Positions 1 through 9,400 of a stretch of DNA of 20,087 nucleotides are shown in pieces. Numbering within the stretch: position 1 is the first letter of the stretch; each line of letters starts with the position of its first letter. The notes below the pieces were generated by a model. The model worked only from the letters and a program-made list of their open reading frames with translations. It ran no database searches and had not been told where the DNA came from. Source of the stretch: Rhizophagus sp. LPA8_4_AMF (taxonomy: Eukaryota; Glomeromycota; Glomeromycetes; Glomerales; Glomeraceae); NCBI GenBank assembly GCA_021464525.1, contig JADRCO010001346.1, positions 1-20,087 on the forward strand. The letters run 5' to 3'. The position numbers and the translations under genes are program-made.

Positions 1-110
1 AGGGGAATACGAAAGGGAAAGGGGAATACGAAAGGGAAAGGGGAATACGAAAGGGGAAGGGGAATACGAAAGGGAAAGGGGAATACGAAAGGGAAGGGAG
101 AAAACGAAAG
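1..110. repeat. G-rich 19-bp minisatellite
   Basis: Tandem copies of a purine-only-but-one 19-mer (AGGGGAATACGAAAGGGAA) begin at 1, 20, 39, 59 and 77, with one 20-nt and one 18-nt variant and a degenerate last copy ending near 110. The array starts at the window edge, so its full length is unknown. Each unit carries a G4 and a G3 run, spaced 3 and about 10 nt apart, so four G-runs fall within about 30 nt and could fold as a G-quadruplex. No open reading frame is supported. Confidence 0.95.
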
Positions 111-262
111 CACAAACATACACGCCACCCACACACAAACCCACACACAAACCTATACACAACAACCCACATACCTAAAGGAAGACGTAAAGAAAAGGGG
201 CCTAAGAATAAAGAGAATTAGTCAGAGAAAACAGACCTAAAAAAAGATGAAAAAGATAAAGA
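111..262. repeat. Low-complexity strand-skewed DNA (CA-rich then AG-rich)
   Basis: From 111 to about 178 the plus strand is almost only C and A with many CACACAAAC-like steps. From about 179 to 262 it is A/G-rich. Together with the minisatellite this gives 260 bp in which the plus strand has almost no T. No gene is seen. Confidence 0.8.
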
Positions 263-337
263 AAACTGACATATTTATATTATTTATTTATCGCAGTTTT
301 CAGAATTCTGTGTACATTGTGATTACTGAGTGATTAT

Positions 338-369
338 GATTACAGGACGATTATAATCATCCTGTAATC
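338..369. repeat. 32-bp near-perfect palindrome
   Basis: The outer arms GATTACAGGA (338-347) and TCCTGTAATC (360-369) are exact reverse complements. The centre GATTATAATC (349-358) is itself a perfect palindrome. Only the pair 348/359 (C/A) fails to match. It could be a cruciform, a dimeric protein site or the tip of a small inverted-repeat transposon; nothing flanking it decides. Confidence 0.85.
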
Positions 370-807
370 TAAATTTTTTTATCAGATGATTTATGGAGGG
401 TAGCACAATTTTGAAAAGCGCGATAAATTATATACTCTATGACAAAACCCACATCAAGATTATGTGTTACATGTCATAAGGAATTATTATTTGCATATGA
501 GTAATTTTTTTCGCTTAAGTAGTATTTAATTATATTTAATTATACCACGTAATTCACTGCGCCCTGTACACAGATATAATTTTTTATTTTTATTTTTATA
601 ATTGAAGTGAACTGGAATCAGTACAGACTACATGGTAACTTGATGCAAGAATCGAAAAGTAGTACAAAAACAAACTGATAAACCAACCTGCCTTACGAGT
701 TACGACAGGAACACTAAGGTGGAAATAAAAATTGGCTAAAAGCTCGCACCAAAGTATACAGTATATACACAGCTATCTTCACGTGATATTCTTATTCCGT
801 CGTACAT

Positions 808-815
808 TATATAAA
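808..815 (+). promoter_or_regulatory. Possible TATA box upstream of the 920 start
   Basis: TATATAAA lies 105 bp upstream of the likely ATG at 920, a reasonable spacing for a fungal promoter. In such an AT-rich genome this match alone is weak. It overlaps a short ATG-initiated frame at 815 of 18 codons, which could be an upstream ORF if the transcript starts earlier. Confidence 0.35.
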
Positions 816-919
816 TGGCTACTGTTGAAACTGTAGGGCAACAAAGTAGGTTCAACCTGTTTCACAAATAATTTCTCTCTCTTAAGTGCGTACAAGTGGT
901 TAGGAAATCTAAGAGAAAA

Positions 920-1653
920 ATGGCAGAAAAAGTTGATTACGGAATTCGTGGTGCCCTTCAGGTAAGGAGAAAGGGTACAGAAAAAAAATGCTTGAACGAA
1001 ATTCAACGATCATTTTTTTGTAGAAAGGACAGAATAATGACTCCTTTCGGTCCTACGAGGAAGAAGGTAGAACTATACGAGTTTCAACCGATCATAATTA
1101 TTACGATTTGGGATGCATGGAGTCTTCTTTGTCATAGAAGGACGACGAGGAACAAATAGACTATATAAGGAAAAGTCTGGATCGATTAGCAGAAAGTATT
1201 ATAATAATCCAACCAAATCTAGATCTGCGCCCATCAACAGTCAACGTGACACTTTCGCCGTATCAAATGTTATCAAAACGGAAAGGAAAAGTGGTACGAT
1301 TCATGATGGGTGCATCGATTCGTTGTCTAGCACCAGTAAACAGTCAGGCAGCGGGATCAAGGAAAGAGAACTTCCGGACGTTACAGTGGACATCCGATGT
1401 GATGGATGTCCTAACCGAAAAAGACAAGAAGAAATACAGGCAACCTTTGGGAAAATATGCAGAATCGGTTCCCTTCGAGGTGATGCGTGGGAATCTTCAA
1501 TCCCACGCCGAACCTGTCTTCTTGTACACGCGTACCCTAGCCTTACCCAGGAAGAATCACCAATTATTGACAGCCAAAGAACCATGTCCCAAGTACGAGT
1601 ATGTGATAGACAATATGGATCTCCATCGTGTTGCGATAATATACACATATTAG
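920..1653 (+). pseudogene. Frameshifted GC-richer gene relic, unknown function
   Basis: I do not recognise the product with certainty. ATG at 920 gives 14 codons (MAEKVDYGIRGALQ) ending in CAG|GTAAGG. A 62-nt intron (962-1023) ends TTTTTTTGTAG. Exon 2 continues in the same frame (KGQNNDSFRSYEEE). The protein-like reading then moves to the next frame for about 1062-1130, with EFQPIIIITIWDAWSL. It returns to the first frame after a TAG at 1135-1137 and stays open to the TAG at 1651-1653, including KDDEEQIDYIRKSLDRL, VLTEKDKKKYRQPLGKYAES and HAEPVFLYTRTLALPRKNHQ. So there are two frame changes and one stop. The DNA is visibly GC-richer than its surroundings, unlike other genes here. The continuous 310-residue frame over 1113-2045 is a shadow in this part. 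Confidence 0.6.
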
Positions 1654-2045
1654 TTGATACATTTGAAGATATTGAAGATAGATTTCGGATTGCATCCTAT
1701 ATTAATTTTGATATTCTCAATAGTGACCCAAAAGAACTAATTTACTATATTACTTGTATTGCTAAATTTGGTTTTGATCATATAATTATTATTGGAGAGA
1801 CCAAATATGGTATGATATTTATAGATTGTTATGGCCGGGTTTTTCAGTGGGATGATGAGAGTCAAATTTTATGGCCACTTGGGGATTCTCCTGAAGAAGC
1901 GCAAAAATACTCAATTAATGGAGATGAGTTAGGATGGATCGTAGAGAATGGCGTTGTTCGCGAGTATATTAGGAAACCTCAGTGTATGTATGCAAAAAAA
2001 ATTGTCATGGTAGTATTGCGTATCAATTATGTTATTTTAACTTAA
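1638..2045 (+). CDS. Hypothetical protein C-terminal segment (fungal, unrecognised)
   Basis: From about 1638 the convincing frame is the one ending at the TAA of 2043-2045. It reads through segments such as FEDIEDRFRIASYINFDIL, GFDHIIIIGETKYGMIFIDC, YGRVFQWDDESQILWPLGDS and ELGWIVENGVVREYIRKPQ. Alternating hydrophobic stretches and conserved-looking W, G and D residues suggest a small folded domain. I associate this type of segment with unnamed Rhizophagus proteins but cannot name a function. Base composition drops sharply to AT-rich at about 1640. It is unclear whether this is the 3' part of the 920 gene joined by a frameshift or lost intron, or a separate gene truncated by insertion. The last 15 or so residues after RKPQ look like read-through. 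Confidence 0.55.
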   Translation, partial: NIHILVDTFEDIEDRFRIASYINFDILNSDPKELIYYITCIAKFGFDHIIIIGETKYGMIFIDCYGRVFQWDDESQILWPLGDSPEEAQKYSINGDELGWIVENGVVREYIRKPQCMYAKKIVMVVLRINYVILT

Positions 2046-2489
2046 TTTTGTATACACTTCCTTCAGATGTATACCCGAAGCGAAAATGGAAATAAAGGAA
2101 ATAATAATAAAAGAGCTTAAAAGAAGTAAAGAATCATTAAAATAATTACAATATCGATGAATTAGTTTATATAGTTTTAATTATATTCTGTTGTATATAA
2201 TATTTTTTAGGGTAATATTTACTTTTTACTGAAGTAATAATACATTTTAATGCCTTTTCCTGTATTTTTGTTCTCCTCTCTTCATTGATGACAATCTATC
2301 TCATTTTTGTGATGTTTCTATATATGTATCAAAAAATATTCCCAATATGAAACAATAAGGTTTGCATCATTTTTTTGATGACATAAGTAAAAACACTGGG
2401 CGGAAAGAGAATCTAAGAATAATTACAAATTTCAGACTAGATTGATCTATAATCGAATATCACTCCTTTCTTAAACGGATTAGAGCTTA
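2046..2489. other. AT-rich intergenic DNA
   Basis: No credible gene. Short homopolymers and scattered AT-rich words only. An AATAAA at 2091-2096 could serve as a poly(A) signal for the frame ending at 2045. Confidence 0.5.
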
Positions 2490-2681
2490 ATGCTTTCCTT
2501 TGAAAGTATCAAGTTTGCATTGGAGTGCAAGGGGCTCAGCATTGGCTGTGATGGCAAGATTAATATGTTCAATATTCGTAAATTCTCATTGGAAGCAGGA
2601 TCTAGTGAAGGTCAAGACAAAAGGAGATTTTATGTTGGTACTGTTACTATAAGGCGTACGAGGATTGAATCAGGGATATAA
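2490..2681 (+). CDS. Small hypothetical ORF, possibly a gene fragment
   Basis: A 63-codon ATG-to-stop frame that reads as plausible protein (for example LECKGLSIGCDGKINMFNIR) and is less AT-rich than its flanks. It has no recognised domain, no membrane segment and no convincing promoter. It lies just upstream of the decayed domain at 2700-2910 and could be an exon of the same dead gene. I would not treat it as a proven gene. Confidence 0.3.
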   Translation: MLSFESIKFALECKGLSIGCDGKINMFNIRKFSLEAGSSEGQDKRRFYVGTVTIRRTRIESGI

Positions 2682-2699
2682 ATTCTGTAAACAAAATCA

Positions 2700-2910
2700 A
2701 TGTTCAATCAGATTAAAAGTCCTTCTCCCGACATTTCTGATGTAAACTTGCGTAAGAAAACATCTAAAGCCAAAAGAATTTATACATTTGATATTTATGG
2801 GAATAGGAATAAATAAGATTCAAGCAGTTAACTATATTGCAAGTACGAGCCTGACTGACACTCAGATTTAGGATATTGTAAATTTCTTTTCAAGTCTTCT
2901 AAAAGAATGC
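2700..2910 (+). pseudogene. Decayed Rhizophagus-type 'TSKAK-IY' domain
   Basis: The frame from ATG 2700 gives SPSPDISDV and then KKTSKAKRIYT before hitting TAA at 2814-2816. The continuation is in another frame from about 2800: IGINKIQ, then SLTDTQI followed by TAG and DIVNFFSSLLKEC. The order (TSKA(K/R)xIYxLFxDIGIDKIQ, a serine-rich stretch, then LTDTQIQDIINxF) is a small lineage-specific domain that I recall from Rhizophagus proteins. At least one frameshift and one stop (a CAG-type codon now TAG) break it. Function unknown. Confidence 0.55.
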
Positions 2911-4170
2911 CAAAAAGTGATCGGCGTGACAAATTGTTACGCGCACGTGACTGAATCTTCCGAAGCAATACCCTTCAGACCAAGTCGTGCCTGCCGGAAT
3001 CCAAATGAACCGGTTATTATCAAAAATACGTATACTCTCGTCCTTCTTTTATAGTTTATATTTTATTTTTTATGGTTCGCCATATCGTTTATTATTAATT
3101 TATAATTATCAGTTATATTTTATGGGTATTATTTTTAAATAAGAATAATGTTTTATTTAATATATATATGAAATGTTGTTCTTTTTTATTAATGTCATCA
3201 ATGTCATCAGAGAAGTAAGAGGTAGTATTTCTTACTACTATTATTATTACTTATTCTCAATAATAACAAATATGCTGATTTTTTGATTCTAGTACAAGAA
3301 AATTTATTTTGACGCAGTATTGATAATTAACTTAGAGATGATCGACATAAAATCACGTGAAATTGACATTTTCTGCGGAAGTTCTACCGAAGTTTTAAGC
3401 AGGAAAAAGTGATTTGAAATAAAATCATTGATTTTTTTAATATAATGCTGGAAGTTATAAAAACTAAAAAATAGCTGTATTTGTTTTGCGTTTAACTAAT
3501 ACGAAGCGTAAAAGTTTACAAATAGCACCAAGAAAGGTACATACATTATTATGAATTTATTCCACTTAAAGGTTTGCGTTTTCCTTATTTTGCCTCTTTG
3601 CAATGGATAACGATTATTAACATTCAAAATGAAATTCCAATATATCGCAAAAATATTTACATACATCTACGTTTATTAGTGGTTTTATAACTATGACAAT
3701 TAACTTTTGTTCTGGTCAGTCATATAATTTAATAACGATGAAACTTAAATAATTATTGTTGCTTTTTTCCTTTAAATGCCACTTCAGTGGAAAGTATAAT
3801 TCAAAAAGCTCAAAAAATTATATTGATTTAACCAGTTAAAGAAGGCGGGTGTATTTTATAGATTCTAAGGAAACAAAAAAAATAGCTTGTTGATATAGAC
3901 ATGCTATACCATTGGCTCGCATTAGATTACCACTAGAGTGCTTAGCGCGCACAATAATTTATATTACGTATACTGATGCTGTAATTATTGCTGTTTGCGA
4001 AATGGTCGATCTGACGTTGATCATTCGACTCCTCACAAACGAAACTTTTTTTTTTAAATAAAACATTTTTAATTTTTTTGTGTTCTAATAAATACTCTTT
4101 ACACACTGTATACTCTGAACTTAAAGACTTTTTACTAGAAACAACTCAGTATATTACTGCTTAACTTTAA
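2911..4170. other. Gene-poor AT-rich stretch
   Basis: No frame of convincing coding character on either strand. It holds homopolymer runs, a repeated ATGTCATCA pair near 3192-3209, and an E-box-type palindrome TCACGTGA at 3353-3360. A slightly GC-richer patch lies around 3900-4040, in which I see no tRNA cloverleaf and no ORF. Confidence 0.6.
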
Positions 4171-4287
4171 GATCACACTTTAGACCACACTTTAGATCAC
4201 ACACCAGATCACACTCCAGACCACACTCCAGATCACACTTTAGACCACACTTTAGACCACACTTTAGATCACACTTTAGATCACAGA
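4171..4287. repeat. 12-bp minisatellite, unit GATCACACTTTA
   Basis: Nine full 12-bp units run from 4171 to 4278, followed by a partial unit to 4287. Variants alternate GATCAC/GACCAC at the start and TTTA/TCCA/ACCA at the end. The period is a multiple of three and one plus-strand frame reads (D-H-T-L/P) repeats, but stop codons sit immediately upstream (TAA at 4168-4170) and no start is available. Confidence 0.95.
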
Positions 4288-4569
4288 ACACAACTTCGAT
4301 CACACTTTCTTTGAATAACGCTAAAATGACACTGAAAGTATTAATAAAAAATTATTTTTTTCGTATTTAGAGAAATAATTATATTTTTAAAGTTATATAT
4401 CCCATATTTATTTGTAAAAAATTCTTTATTTGTTTTTAGGCGCCTAATACACTAATAATCATATTTTGATGTATTTTTCAACTACTATAGACAATAAAAA
4501 CAATTCAAGAGAAGATTATTAGTAGTTTTATAGGTTTTATATATGGATTATTTACTTGCTAATACTTCG

Positions 4570-5827
4570 TTAGCATGCAATATTTATGTATTTTTTCTGT
4601 ATAGAAACTTTTTTTATTCTAGTTAACCTCTTAATATCGATTTCCAATCGATGGTCTCTAATAAGGAAATCAAAACACGCTCCAAAAAAATGCAACTGTG
4701 AACCAATCTTCGTAATGAGTTCTTACTAGAGGGGAATCTACATTTTCGTACAGATTTGTGAGCATTCGCATGGCCAATTGGACCCATTCTTGATCGTAAT
4801 GTTTATGGACATCATATTTTTCTCCATTTTCAAGATATGATTTCATTACAGCTGTACGCAAGTCTTCTAAGGTATTATTTCGATAGTTTGCCAGTTCCAC
4901 CACAACATTGCAAATTGATGGAATAACAATTCAATTTCTGTCACTCTATATCAGTGAATAGTGCTTTGATAGCCTCATCATCGATGTTCACAATGTATGA
5001 ATGGGCATGACTAATATAATATGTTGGCATCGTGAATGAAAAGTTAAAAAGAATTTAAGTTTCAAGAAATCTTACTATTCATAATCCATGTCTTTTGCAA
5101 ATTCGAAGAGAACGTTCTCCACTATTTTTCCCGTGCTCAACTTCAACTTAGTATCATTAGGGATAGCATTATGCATTTTGTGAAATGCAATCTTGTCAAC
5201 TTTAGGAGGAGTATCCGTGTCTTCATCAATGTCGTCTGTTATATTTTCACCATCCGAATTAAACTTTTCATCTTCTGGCAATATATTTCTTCCACAGTAC
5301 AGGCAAAATGGGATATCCAAAATATTAATCTAAAGAATAAAAAATATAAGTGATGTTTATCCATTACAACAGCAAAATTTAATCTATTTTACCTCCGCGT
5401 CACAATTGGAGCATCAAGGAAACTCATCTCGCTTATGCTTCTCTGCCTGGTGACTAATCTACAAAGAGTGAAAGCGTAAGAAATATAATAATCCTAAATT
5501 ATCCGCTATGGATACTTATAACTAAAGTATTAAACAATATAAATACTATACCTCACCCTCCTCATCGCCCGTTTCGTCTTCAAACGGACTGGGCGATTTT
5601 TTTTTTTCGGCGGGACTTTTAAAAAAATTGTCTACTTCGTCACCCAAATCCTACAGAAATACGAGGTCGATATCATAAATGACATAAAAACATTAAATAG
5701 CGTATATTTACATAGCTATTTATATACCCGGAAGTTTTCCGATTCTCAACACTGTTCGGTGGAGTTAACGTTAATGATGGATCATTGTCTTTACGTTTAT
5801 CATCTGACACCGGTAAGACTTCAATAT
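4570..5827 (-). pseudogene. Gene A: degenerate multi-exon paralogue of gene B
   Basis: Exons read on the minus strand: 5827-5712, 5650-5552, 5458-5393, 5329-5076, 5010 to about 4941, then coding from about 4918 to 4570. Introns of 61-93 nt have GT..AG ends and compatible phases. Order: acidic/lysine-rich region (SPAEKKKSPSP), a CxxC (CSNC)...CxxC (CLYCG) zinc-ribbon-like pair, a STGKIVENVLFEFAKDMDYE block, HSYIVNIDDEAI, then LEDLRTAV...EWVQLAMRML...EDWF. Lesions are an in-frame TGA at 5416-5414 just before the first CxxC, a stop at 4943-4941 with no clean junction to the next block, and an extra T in a 7-T run near 4683-4689. Removing that T would restore a frame reading GACFDFLIRDHRLEID. The 3' half found in gene B is absent, and the true start upstream of 5827 is not found. 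Function unknown. Confidence 0.65.
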
Positions 5828-6425
5828 CTGAACAAGTTATTTTAATCGTAAAGATACAGTATAATTCGATCAATGATTGTGATGAAGCGAGATGTATTTC
5901 GTAATAACAATGTTGCATCAATCGTAAATGTTGTATCGATTGTTATTGTTATCACTTTAATTGTTGTATTATTGACGAACACTAAGTATTTTTTCAATAT
6001 ATTTTGTTGTTTCTATTAATTTAGCAACAAATATAAAATCTCTCTCTCTCTCAAATTTAGTAAAGGAAAAGTTTAAATAAACTCATTTTAAATTATTATC
6101 ATCTTCATTATAATCAAAGCTTTTTAATCCTGCTAAATTAATAAAATTTGAAATTTTTGAATTGACAAATAAGTGCAATTACAAAGTTTGAGAATTCTTA
6201 AAGAATTTGAAAGATATTTAATAGTTTTCTTTTTAAAAAGATTCACCACCTGTGTGACATCTATAAATTTATTTCTCGAACTTTTTTTTTTTAAGAGAAT
6301 TAAATACTGTACTTACAGTATATTATCATTATAATTTGAAATATTCTTCGACATAATATCTTCAGAAAATGAATAATTTTTCAGAATAAGATATAATGTT
6401 AATTGAATGGTAATAAAATTTCTTT
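5828..6425. other. AT-rich intergenic DNA with a short (TC)n run
   Basis: No gene is supported. A minus-strand frame to 5921 continues gene A's first visible exon through a probable intron (TTGTTCAG acceptor at 5828). A (TC)n microsatellite lies at about 6039-6052, and GTTATT/TTGTT-rich words around 5900-5970. Confidence 0.5.
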
Positions 6426-6833
6426 ATGCAAAATATAGATCAAGCTTATGCAGAAGTCGAAGCCGCAGTATCAGCAGGAACTCTTGGAACTCCTGATCAT
6501 CATCAAGACGCAATTCATACTTCTTTGACGATGATGCAGCTTACTTCTCTTCTTCACCATTATCTGCAAGTTCAATGAATACTGGTAATAATAGAGCAAG
6601 TTTCTCAAGACCACCAATACCTTCTGGTTGGTTAAATCTTCAACCACGTGAATAAGTACTCGGCAGTGATAACAACAATAATGTAAAGAGGAGGAGTTCA
6701 AATGGTCGAAGATTAAAGAGACCATCTAATGGTCCATCTACCGTTTACACCAAAAGATGAAGACGCATTAGCAGCATTAGAAAGAGGCGAGAAGAATATG
6801 GTGAAATCGTCTGAACTAAAAGTACAAACATAA
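6426..6833 (+). pseudogene. Decayed gene of unknown function, S/N-rich
   Basis: Three stretches of clearly protein-like reading lie in different frames. From ATG 6426: MQNIDQAYAEVEAAVSAGTL. Then RNSYFFDDDAAYFSSSPLSA followed by PPIPSGWLNLQPRE and a TAA where a sense codon is expected. Then RRLKRPSNGPSTVYT. Finally PKDEDALAALERGEKNMVK to the TAA at 6831-6833. The composition (low-complexity S/N, basic patches) suggests a regulatory or nuclear protein, but I cannot name it. Two frameshifts and one stop break it, and no intron-like sequence interrupts it, so a processed copy or a single-exon fragment is possible. Confidence 0.55.
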
Positions 6834-7679
6834 TTTATTAATCTTAGAATTTTTGATATTAGATTTTTAATTCTCAAAATTTAAAACGGCTAATAAATCT
6901 CCCAGGACATTTAATAATTTAGAAACTTTCTCGTTTCCATTTGTTCATATTGTAAAAAATTTGGACTTTTGTTTTCTTTTTTATTATTTTTTTTCTCTAG
7001 AAAATAACCAAAAAATAAAATTTTTTTTTAAAAAAAAAACAGATGAGATTTTTTTTTTGATTTTTTTTCTGAGACAAAAAAAATTATAAGGTGAAATTAT
7101 TCCTCACCCTGAGTGAGATTTGATATTAGCTCTTTCTGGCGAGAATGAATCTAGCTTTGGAATTTTATCGGGCTTCATTGTGCGAAATGTGATATCTTCA
7201 CGGTATGGCTTCTCCAGTTGGTCAGTATATGAGTATGAACGTGTAGAATATCACGTGCAATTCTGAAAATCGTGATTTTTTTTGTGGCTTAGTTTTGACA
7301 GTTTGTATAAGTGAGCAAAACAAAAAATTTTTGTTTTTAACAACTTTGCAAACACGAATATGTCTACACGATTAATATCAACTCTCAGATTTTTACAATG
7401 AAACTGCGATCGAGAATTAGTTGTGTGTAAAAGTGGTAGAATATTGTCTTTCGAAATTAGAACAAAAAGATATAAGAAAAGTTATATTTTCTAGACCGTA
7501 TAAGAAAAGATCAAGAAATAGTGAATTCTGACTCTGAATTTGATACGATGCGCAAGGGTAAAGCTCAAGCTATTCTCGATGACTGGAAAGTATGTTTAAT
7601 TAGTAAAATAGAGGCTTGGATAAATTAACTTAATCAAACTACTCATTCGAGCCTTGAATGAGTTAAGAACTTAGTCCAA
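6834..7679. other. Intergenic DNA with dense A and T homopolymers
   Basis: The part 6950-7090 is built of A and T runs of 6-10 nt. From 7100 to 7280 the DNA is slightly more complex but no frame holds. Nothing further is recognised up to the repeat at 7680. Confidence 0.5.
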
Positions 7680-7810
7680 CAGTGATGAACTGCTAGTTCA
7701 ATACTTGGCGCAAGCTGGGACTGCTAGTCTCCAGTGATGAACTGCTAGTTCGATGCTTAGTGCAAGCTGGAACTGCTAGTCCGAAGGATAGTTCCTAGTT
7801 TGATGCTAAA
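7680..7810. repeat. 52-bp tandem repeat, two copies plus a remnant
   Basis: Copy one starts at 7680 and copy two at 7732, both CAGTGATGAACTGCTAGTTC-like and sharing TTGGCGCAAGCTGG / TTAGTGCAAGCTGG and ACTGCTAGTC. A third, degraded remnant (TAGTTCCTAGTTTGATGC) follows at about 7789-7806. The motif CTGCTAGT recurs four times. No coding potential. Confidence 0.85.
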
Positions 7811-7950
7811 AATTGTATTCATTATCGAAAATGTTTTTTTATAAGTAATAAACGTATTAATTATTGTCCAGAACGTAGTGAAGGACTTTCTATTGTGAGA
7901 GCACTTATGATTTTGAATTAACCCATAAAATTTTCCTTCCTTCCATCTGC

Positions 7951-7958
7951 TGACGTCA
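7951..7958. promoter_or_regulatory. CRE/ATF-type palindrome TGACGTCA
   Basis: A perfect 8-bp cAMP-response-element consensus lies 38 bp before the candidate ATG at 7989 of pseudogene C. Binding of bZIP/ATF factors to this sequence is established in fungi; a role here is inferred from position only. Confidence 0.35.
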
Positions 7959-7988
7959 CCACCAATTACCCCTGCTTTTCATTTTTTT

Positions 7989-9297
7989 ATGATGTCTCAC
8001 TTTTGTACGTTATGTTTTATTGATGATCATTTGATGATAACGCTTCAGACATCTAACGGTTCCTGCTACCTAGTGTATTTCGTTTTCAAAGAATTAGACA
8101 ACTACACGGAAGAGCACAAAACGTCCCAGTAAAGTGAAAATTGGGCGCTTGCAAGTTAAAAGGTGAAAAATATTGCAACTGCAACCGGAAGTGCTATCCA
8201 GTTTGTTGACAATAATATGATACATAGTCAAGATGTTGATGAGGTACAGATGCGTATTTTTTTTTAGATGGAAGTTGTGATTGTCTGATAGTAACTAACT
8301 CTTTCTTTGTATTTAATCCGATGATGGCTTCCAGCCTATCCAAAACAACCATACAACCAAAGCGGAAAAATCTATCATCAAAAAGGTCGGAATAATGGTA
8401 GCGTTTTATGTTACTTTAAATTTTATGCGAGTATTTTTTAATGACTACTTTTTATATCTACAGAACAAAGAATCAGTTGTCCCTAAGAAGGTCAATATAA
8501 AACACATCCTGAGATGATAAGGATTTGTTTGTCACGAATTCCTCTCACTACTATTTGTTGTGTGAACAGGTCAAAACTACTGAATGTGGATGACGATGAC
8601 GGTGATTTTGTTAGTAAGTAATAAGAGCACGAGTTCAAGATCACATTGGAAAGATATGTCATCAAGTTTACAATCCTTAGAAAGTGCAGCCTTCGTAAAA
8701 GAATCACATCCCTTGATATTGCGTATGAGGCAATGAAAACCATTTATTCTTACTGTTACATAGCTAGCGGTGGAATCATTCTATGAAAAAAATACAAAAT
8801 TATACCGGAAAAACTTGTTACGGGTCACAACAGGCAAAGGAAATCTCGATTATGCAATAGAATGTCGTTCGATTAATAGGATCATTGGTCTAATCGAGGT
8901 TAAAAGGATGGCTTTAAGCAGGGTTTTGCACAGGCCACCGTGCAGATGAAATCGTCATTGATGTGCCGTAAACTTAAAGTGAACGAAATAGAAGATTCCT
9001 ACAGTACAGTATGAACAAAAAGTATAACAGATGCGGAAAAATGGTACTTTATGGAGTGTAGGCTAGACAGTGAAGGGAAACCATCGTTTAAGTTGTCAAT
9101 ACCAGTGATTGTTGTATACAAAGATGAGAATTTACAACTAAGGTGGAAAAGGTCCTCGGACATATTGTATGGCTGTTAGAGGAGGCGCAAAAGCCTGTGG
9201 ACGATTCACAAAGTGGTGAGCAGTCAAGGATAATAAAAAGCATAGGTCCTCATCGAGCAATCTTACAGAAAAATCAGATACTGTAGATAGGTCTTAG
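7989..9297 (+). pseudogene. Gene C: decayed multi-exon PD-(D/E)XK-like protein
   Basis: Start at 7989 is tentative. Protein-like pieces in order: ELDNYTEEHKTSQ, then stops, then ATATGSAIQFVDNNMIHSQD (to about 8242), DDGFQPIQNNHTTKAEKS (about 8320-8373), NKESVVPKK after a TATCTACAG acceptor at 8463, VDDDDGDFV, and WKDMSSSLQSLESAAFVKES. Next come LDIAYEAMKTIYSYC, GKGNLDYAIECRSINRIIGL running into IEVK, DGFKQGFAQATVQM, DAEKWYFMECRLDSEGKPSF, VEKVLGHIVWLLEEAQKPVD and a serine/lysine-rich tail ending TAG 9295-9297. Asp at 8848 and Glu-Val-Lys at 8896-8904, 16 codons apart, fit the D...ExK core of PD-(D/E)XK nuclease folds, as in Crinkler-type effectors of fungi. At least four frameshifts and several stops make it inactive. 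I recognise the family as Rhizophagus-type, but the nuclease assignment is inference. Confidence 0.7.
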
Positions 9298-9400
9298 GAT
9301 AAAAATTTCATGTATCACAGGCGTAAATCAAACCTGTAATTTAAATTTTTTCACATGTACGGGCGTTGACCCGAATATTTGTATGTCTTTTATCTATATT

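Noticed and set aside
779..1006. Minus-strand 75-residue ORF
   Set aside because: It overlaps the probable promoter and first exon of the plus-strand relic and has no protein-like features.
1301..1648. Minus-strand 115-residue ORF
   Set aside because: Shadow of the GC-richer relic on the plus strand; no start context or motif.
1113..2045. A single 310-residue protein over the whole frame
   Set aside because: Upstream of about 1638 this frame is low-quality (cysteine/arginine/serine-rich), while another frame over the same bases reads as good protein from 1138 to 1653. Only the 3' part is convincing.
4171..4287. Coding DHTL repeat protein
   Set aside because: Two in-frame stops lie just upstream, no start is available, and the frame ends shortly after the array.
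8492..8743. Minus-strand 83-residue ORF
   Set aside because: It lies opposite gene C segments that read as protein on the plus strand, and it has no recognisable features.
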